64,000 nucleotides of DNA from Mycolicibacterium peregrinum (lineage in GTDB: Bacteria > Actinomycetota > Actinomycetes > Mycobacteriales > Mycobacteriaceae). Location: NCBI RefSeq assembly GCF_001665785.1, contig NZ_LZSO01000023.1:1-64000 (forward strand), in the 5' to 3' direction. Under the pieces are notes generated by a model. That model was not told where the DNA came from, made no database searches, and saw nothing but the letters and a program-made list of their open reading frames with translations. The position numbers and the translations under genes are program-made. This document shows positions 61,452 through 64,000 of the stretch, in pieces; within the stretch, counting starts at the first letter, position 1; each line of letters starts with the position of its first letter.

Positions 61452-62269
61452 CCGTTCGTGCGCCGGCGGGGCTGGGGTTGTGCAGAGTCGTCGCGGCGGT
61501 GGGAGCGGGCGTGCGAATGGGTCTGGGGACGCCGCCGGGGCGCGCTGCGGGGCAGTGGCGGCAGGGCGCCCGGCCCGTCGGTGTGCAGCTTGTCGATCAG
61601 CTCTCCGGCCACCTCGGCGAGCTTGCGCTCGTCGGCGTAGGCCAGGCGGGACGCCAGATCCCGGAGGGGGACCCAGGCGACCTCCGTCACCTCGACGTCG
61701 TCGTCGGACAGTTCGCCGCCCTGGAAGCGTAGGAGGTAGTGGTGCACGGTCTTGTGCACCCGGCGGCCCTCGGTGACGAACCAGTAGTCGATGCTGCCGA
61801 GCGCGGCGAGCACGTCGCCGCGGATACCGGTCTCTTCGGCAACCTCGCGGATCGCGGTCTGCTCGGCCGTCTCGCCGAGTTCGATGTGCCCCTTGGGCAG
61901 GGACCACAACATCCGGCCACGCCGGTCGACCCGGCCGATCAACGCCGCCACCTGGGTGTCCTTGGGCCCGTCGATTCCGTCGATGACCAGGCCGCCTGCG
62001 GACGTCTCGTGAACGGTGCGCAGCCGCTCCGGTGGCCGACGAGGACGCGACTTGCGTTGCTTGGACTGGTCACGCGGGGTCGGGGCGGAATTTGCGGTGC
62101 TGACGGGAGCTTCGCCCGGGCCGTCGGTGTGGCGTTCGGCATCGTTGCCCTGATCGCCTGCCGGTGGCCCCGCCGCCCTTTGTGCACGACGACGGCCACG
62201 ACGCCGACTGCGGCGCCGTCGTGGTTTGGCCTGTTCGCCGTCCGACACCCAAGCGATAGTAGCTGCCAT
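61433..62269 (-). CDS. mutT4: Nudix hydrolase MutT4
   Basis: 278 residues. An Arg/Pro-rich disordered N terminus (about 90 residues) precedes a Nudix domain with the box [17 protein letters not shown] and [10 protein letters not shown] before it. MutT4 is one of four mycobacterial MutT-like proteins; it may hydrolyse oxidised or other nucleoside diphosphate derivatives. ATG 62269 has a perfect AGGAGG eight bases upstream; the GTG at 62248 (VSDGEQAK) matches the M. tuberculosis start as I remember it. Divergent from pcnA across 63 bp. Confidence 0.92.
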   Translation of the reverse strand: MAATIAWVSDGEQAKPRRRRSRRRGRRRAQRAAGPPAGDQGNDAERHTDGPGEAPVSTANSAPTPRDQSKQRKSRPRRPPERLRTVHETSAGGLVIDGIDGPKDTQVAALIGRVDRRGRMLWSLPKGHIELGETAEQTAIREVAEETGIRGDVLAALGSIDYWFVTEGRRVHKTVHHYLLRFQGGELSDDDVEVTEVAWVPLRDLASRLAYADERKLAEVAGELIDKLHTDGPGALPPLPRSAPRRRPQTHSHARSHRRDDSAQPQPRRRTNGCGQGP

Positions 62270-62332
62270 GGGGTTGGCCTCCTGCCGCACTCGCCGGTTG
62301 TGACCACACCGCGAGCATTAGGCTCATCGAAC

Positions 62333-63802
62333 GTGTCCGACGCTGTTGTTACTGATGCCGAATTGCTGGCCGGCGCGCTGGTCGCGCTGAACCAACGCGC
62401 CGAGGTGCTGCGCGCGCTCGGTGCGGTGTTCGCTGAGGCGGGTCACGAGCTGTATCTGGTCGGCGGCAGTGTCCGCGACGCGCTGCTGGGCCGGTTGACC
62501 GAACACAGTGATCTCGATTTCACCACCGACGCCCGTCCCGAGCAGATGCTGAAGGTTCTGCGTCCGTGGGCCGACGCGCTGTGGGAGACCGGGATCGAGT
62601 TCGGCACGATCGGCGTGGGCAAGCGGGTGGGCGGGGTGGAGCACCGTCTCGAGATCACCACGTTCCGCGCCGACAGCTATGACCAGGTGTCGAGGAACCC
62701 GACGGTCGAGTTCGGCGACAACCTCGATGACGACCTGGCGCGCCGCGACTTCACCGTGAACGCCATGGCGGTGCGCATCACGGCCGACGGTCCGGCCGAA
62801 TTCCGCGATCCTCTTGGCGGTTTGGCGGCCATTCAGGCCAAGGTGCTCGACACCCCGTCGGCACCGGAGGTGTCGTTCGGGGATGATCCGCTGCGGATGC
62901 TGCGCGCGGCCCGGTTCGTTTCGCAGCTCGGGTTCGGGGTGGCGCCGCGAGTGCTCGAGGCGCTGCTGGAGATGGCTCCGCAGCTGGAGCGCATCACCGT
63001 CGAGCGGGTCGCGGCCGAACTGGACAAGCTGCTGCTCGGGGCCGATCCGGTGGCCGGCGTCGATCTCATGGTGCAGACCGGGCTGGGCGATGTGGTCCTG
63101 CCCGAGGTCGGCGAGATGCGGATGGCCATCGACGAACACCATCAGCACAAGGATGTGTACTGGCATTCGCTGACGGTGCTGCGGCAGGCGGTGGATCTCG
63201 AAGATGAGGGTCCGGATCTCGTATTGCGTTGGGCCGCACTGCTTCACGACATCGGCAAGCCCGCGACCCGCAAGCACGAATCCGACGGCGGGGTGAGCTT
63301 TCACCACCATGAGGTGGTCGGTGCCAAGATGACCCGCAAGCGGATGCGCGCGCTCAAGTACTCCAAGCAGATGGTGGACGACGTATCTCAGCTCGTCTAC
63401 CTGCATCTGCGGTTCCACGGCTATGCCGACGACAAGGGCAGCGGGAAGTGGACCGACTCGGCGGTGCGGCGTTACGTCACCGATGCCGGCCCGCTGCTGA
63501 GCCGGCTGCACAAGCTGGTCCGCGCCGACTGCACCACCAGGAACAAGCGTCGGGCGGCGCGCTTGCAGGCCAACTACGACGATCTGGAGAACCGGATCGG
63601 CGAGTTGGCGGCGAAGGAGGATCTGCAGCGGGTCCGGCCGGACCTCGACGGCAACGAGATCATGGAGATCCTCGGCATTCCCGCGGGTCCGCAGGTCGGC
63701 GAGGCCTGGAAGTACCTCAAGGAGCTCCGCCTCGACCATGGACCGCTGTCCCGTGAGCAGGCCGTCGACGAATTGTTGAAGTGGTGGAACGCCAGGAGCT
63801 GA
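62333..63802 (+). CDS. pcnA: CCA-adding tRNA nucleotidyltransferase
   Basis: 489 residues. A class II nucleotidyltransferase head (LVGGSVRDALLGRL; the metal carboxylates in DLDFTTDA; RRDFTVNAMA) is followed by an RNA-binding helical body and an HD domain (LLHDIGKPATRKHE; the HHHE segment). It adds or repairs the 3' CCA of tRNAs. This matters here because none of the three tRNAs in the window encodes CCA. GTG 62333 is preferred over longer openings that run through mutT4. Confidence 0.95.
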   Translation: MSDAVVTDAELLAGALVALNQRAEVLRALGAVFAEAGHELYLVGGSVRDALLGRLTEHSDLDFTTDARPEQMLKVLRPWADALWETGIEFGTIGVGKRVGGVEHRLEITTFRADSYDQVSRNPTVEFGDNLDDDLARRDFTVNAMAVRITADGPAEFRDPLGGLAAIQAKVLDTPSAPEVSFGDDPLRMLRAARFVSQLGFGVAPRVLEALLEMAPQLERITVERVAAELDKLLLGADPVAGVDLMVQTGLGDVVLPEVGEMRMAIDEHHQHKDVYWHSLTVLRQAVDLEDEGPDLVLRWAALLHDIGKPATRKHESDGGVSFHHHEVVGAKMTRKRMRALKYSKQMVDDVSQLVYLHLRFHGYADDKGSGKWTDSAVRRYVTDAGPLLSRLHKLVRADCTTRNKRRAARLQANYDDLENRIGELAAKEDLQRVRPDLDGNEIMEILGIPAGPQVGEAWKYLKELRLDHGPLSREQAVDELLKWWNARS

Positions 63803-63820
63803 TCATGCGTCTGATCAGAC

Positions 63821-64000
63821 ATGGACTACTGCCTGGGTGAGCCTGACGGGACGGCGACCATCTTCACCGGCTCGCCGGATACGGATGTGGACGGGGATGG
63901 CAGTCCCGACGGCATCGGGCTCGATTTCGACGGGGACGGCCGCATCGACGACGTGATGGCCGATTTCGACGGGGACGGCATCGCCGAGCGGATGGTGCTC
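63821..64000 (+). CDS. Calcium-binding-type DxDGDG repeat protein, Rv3906c-like (3' end cut by window)
   Basis: ATG 63821 opens a frame that stays open to the edge (60 codons). It reads MDYCLGEPDGTATIFTG, then repeats of Asp/Gly-rich loops: DVDGDGSPDGIGLDFDGDGR and MADFDGDGIAE. These resemble EF-hand or thrombospondin-type calcium loops. The position after pcnA matches Rv3906c. No signal peptide in the visible part. Function unknown; 18 bp after the pcnA stop, so possibly co-transcribed. Confidence 0.65.
   Translation, partial: MDYCLGEPDGTATIFTGSPDTDVDGDGSPDGIGLDFDGDGRIDDVMADFDGDGIAERMVL

Overview
The window is chromosomal DNA from a high-GC mycobacterium, most likely a Mycolicibacterium (rapid-grower type). 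Gene order around dnaA matches the mycobacterial origin region in reverse orientation: dnaN-gnd-recF-DUF721-gyrB-gyrA, then tRNA-Ile, tRNA-Ala, cwsA, ppiA, crgA, trpG and the PknB cluster on one side; rpmH-rnpA-yidD-yidC-jag-rsmG-parA-parB, cwlM, trxA, trxB, sigM, murJ, mutT4 and pcnA on the other. Mycobacterial hallmarks include CwsA, CrgA, a WhiB protein, FhaA/FhaB, the MurJ-pseudokinase fusion and a PknH-type sensor domain. Names given as 'Rv....' are M. tuberculosis orthologues recognised by memory and synteny, not by a search.

Layout. 1-15 kb is the accessory end: a cut-off proline-rich MinD/EspI-like ATPase, an Rv0023-like HTH regulator divergent from a whiB gene across a cluster of 14-bp repeats, a small DivIVA-repeat protein, a pirin, a PPOX-fold protein, a three-gene operon encoding an FN3-like protein, a GTPase-associated protein (GAP1 type) and a zinc-ribbon GTPase (the best candidate here for an uncharacterised system), a DOPA-dioxygenase-like enzyme, RmlA, an Imm33-like immunity protein, a frameshifted SUKH gene and a PknH-type sensor protein. 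15.4-25.5 kb holds tRNA-Leu and the cell-growth signalling operon fhaA-fhaB-pstP-rodA-pbpA-pknA-pknB. 25.5-31.1 kb holds trpG, a DUF881 protein, crgA, a PH-domain protein, ppiA, cwsA, a secreted protein with an HNH-toxin-like C terminus and its membrane-anchored neighbour, and tRNA-Ala and tRNA-Ile flanking a 40-residue DLW-39-type gene. 31.1-43.3 kb is the replication block (DUF3566 protein, gyrA, an ABM protein, gyrB, DUF721 protein, recF, gnd, dnaN, oriC, dnaA). 43.7-49.2 kb runs from rpmH to parB, with three parS palindromes inside the starts of rsmG and parA. 49.4-64 kb carries a GNAT-like protein, an SRPBCC protein, cwlM, trxA, trxB, the SigM/anti-SigM pair, murJ, a DUF6049 protein, mutT4, pcnA and the start of a calcium-binding-repeat protein.

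How the genes work together. Much of the window is one growth and division programme. PknA/PknB sense cell-wall fragments through PASTA domains and PstP reverses them. Published mycobacterial work names CwlM and MurJ as PknB targets and FhaA as the reader of phosphorylated MurJ. RodA/PbpA elongate the wall, CrgA/CwsA tune the divisome, and DnaA/DnaN/Gyr/ParABS replicate and segregate the chromosome. Notable details include Ser at the key quinolone position of GyrA, an ABM gene splitting gyrB-gyrA, a triplicated ribosome-binding segment before pstP, and tandem repeats beside cwlM.
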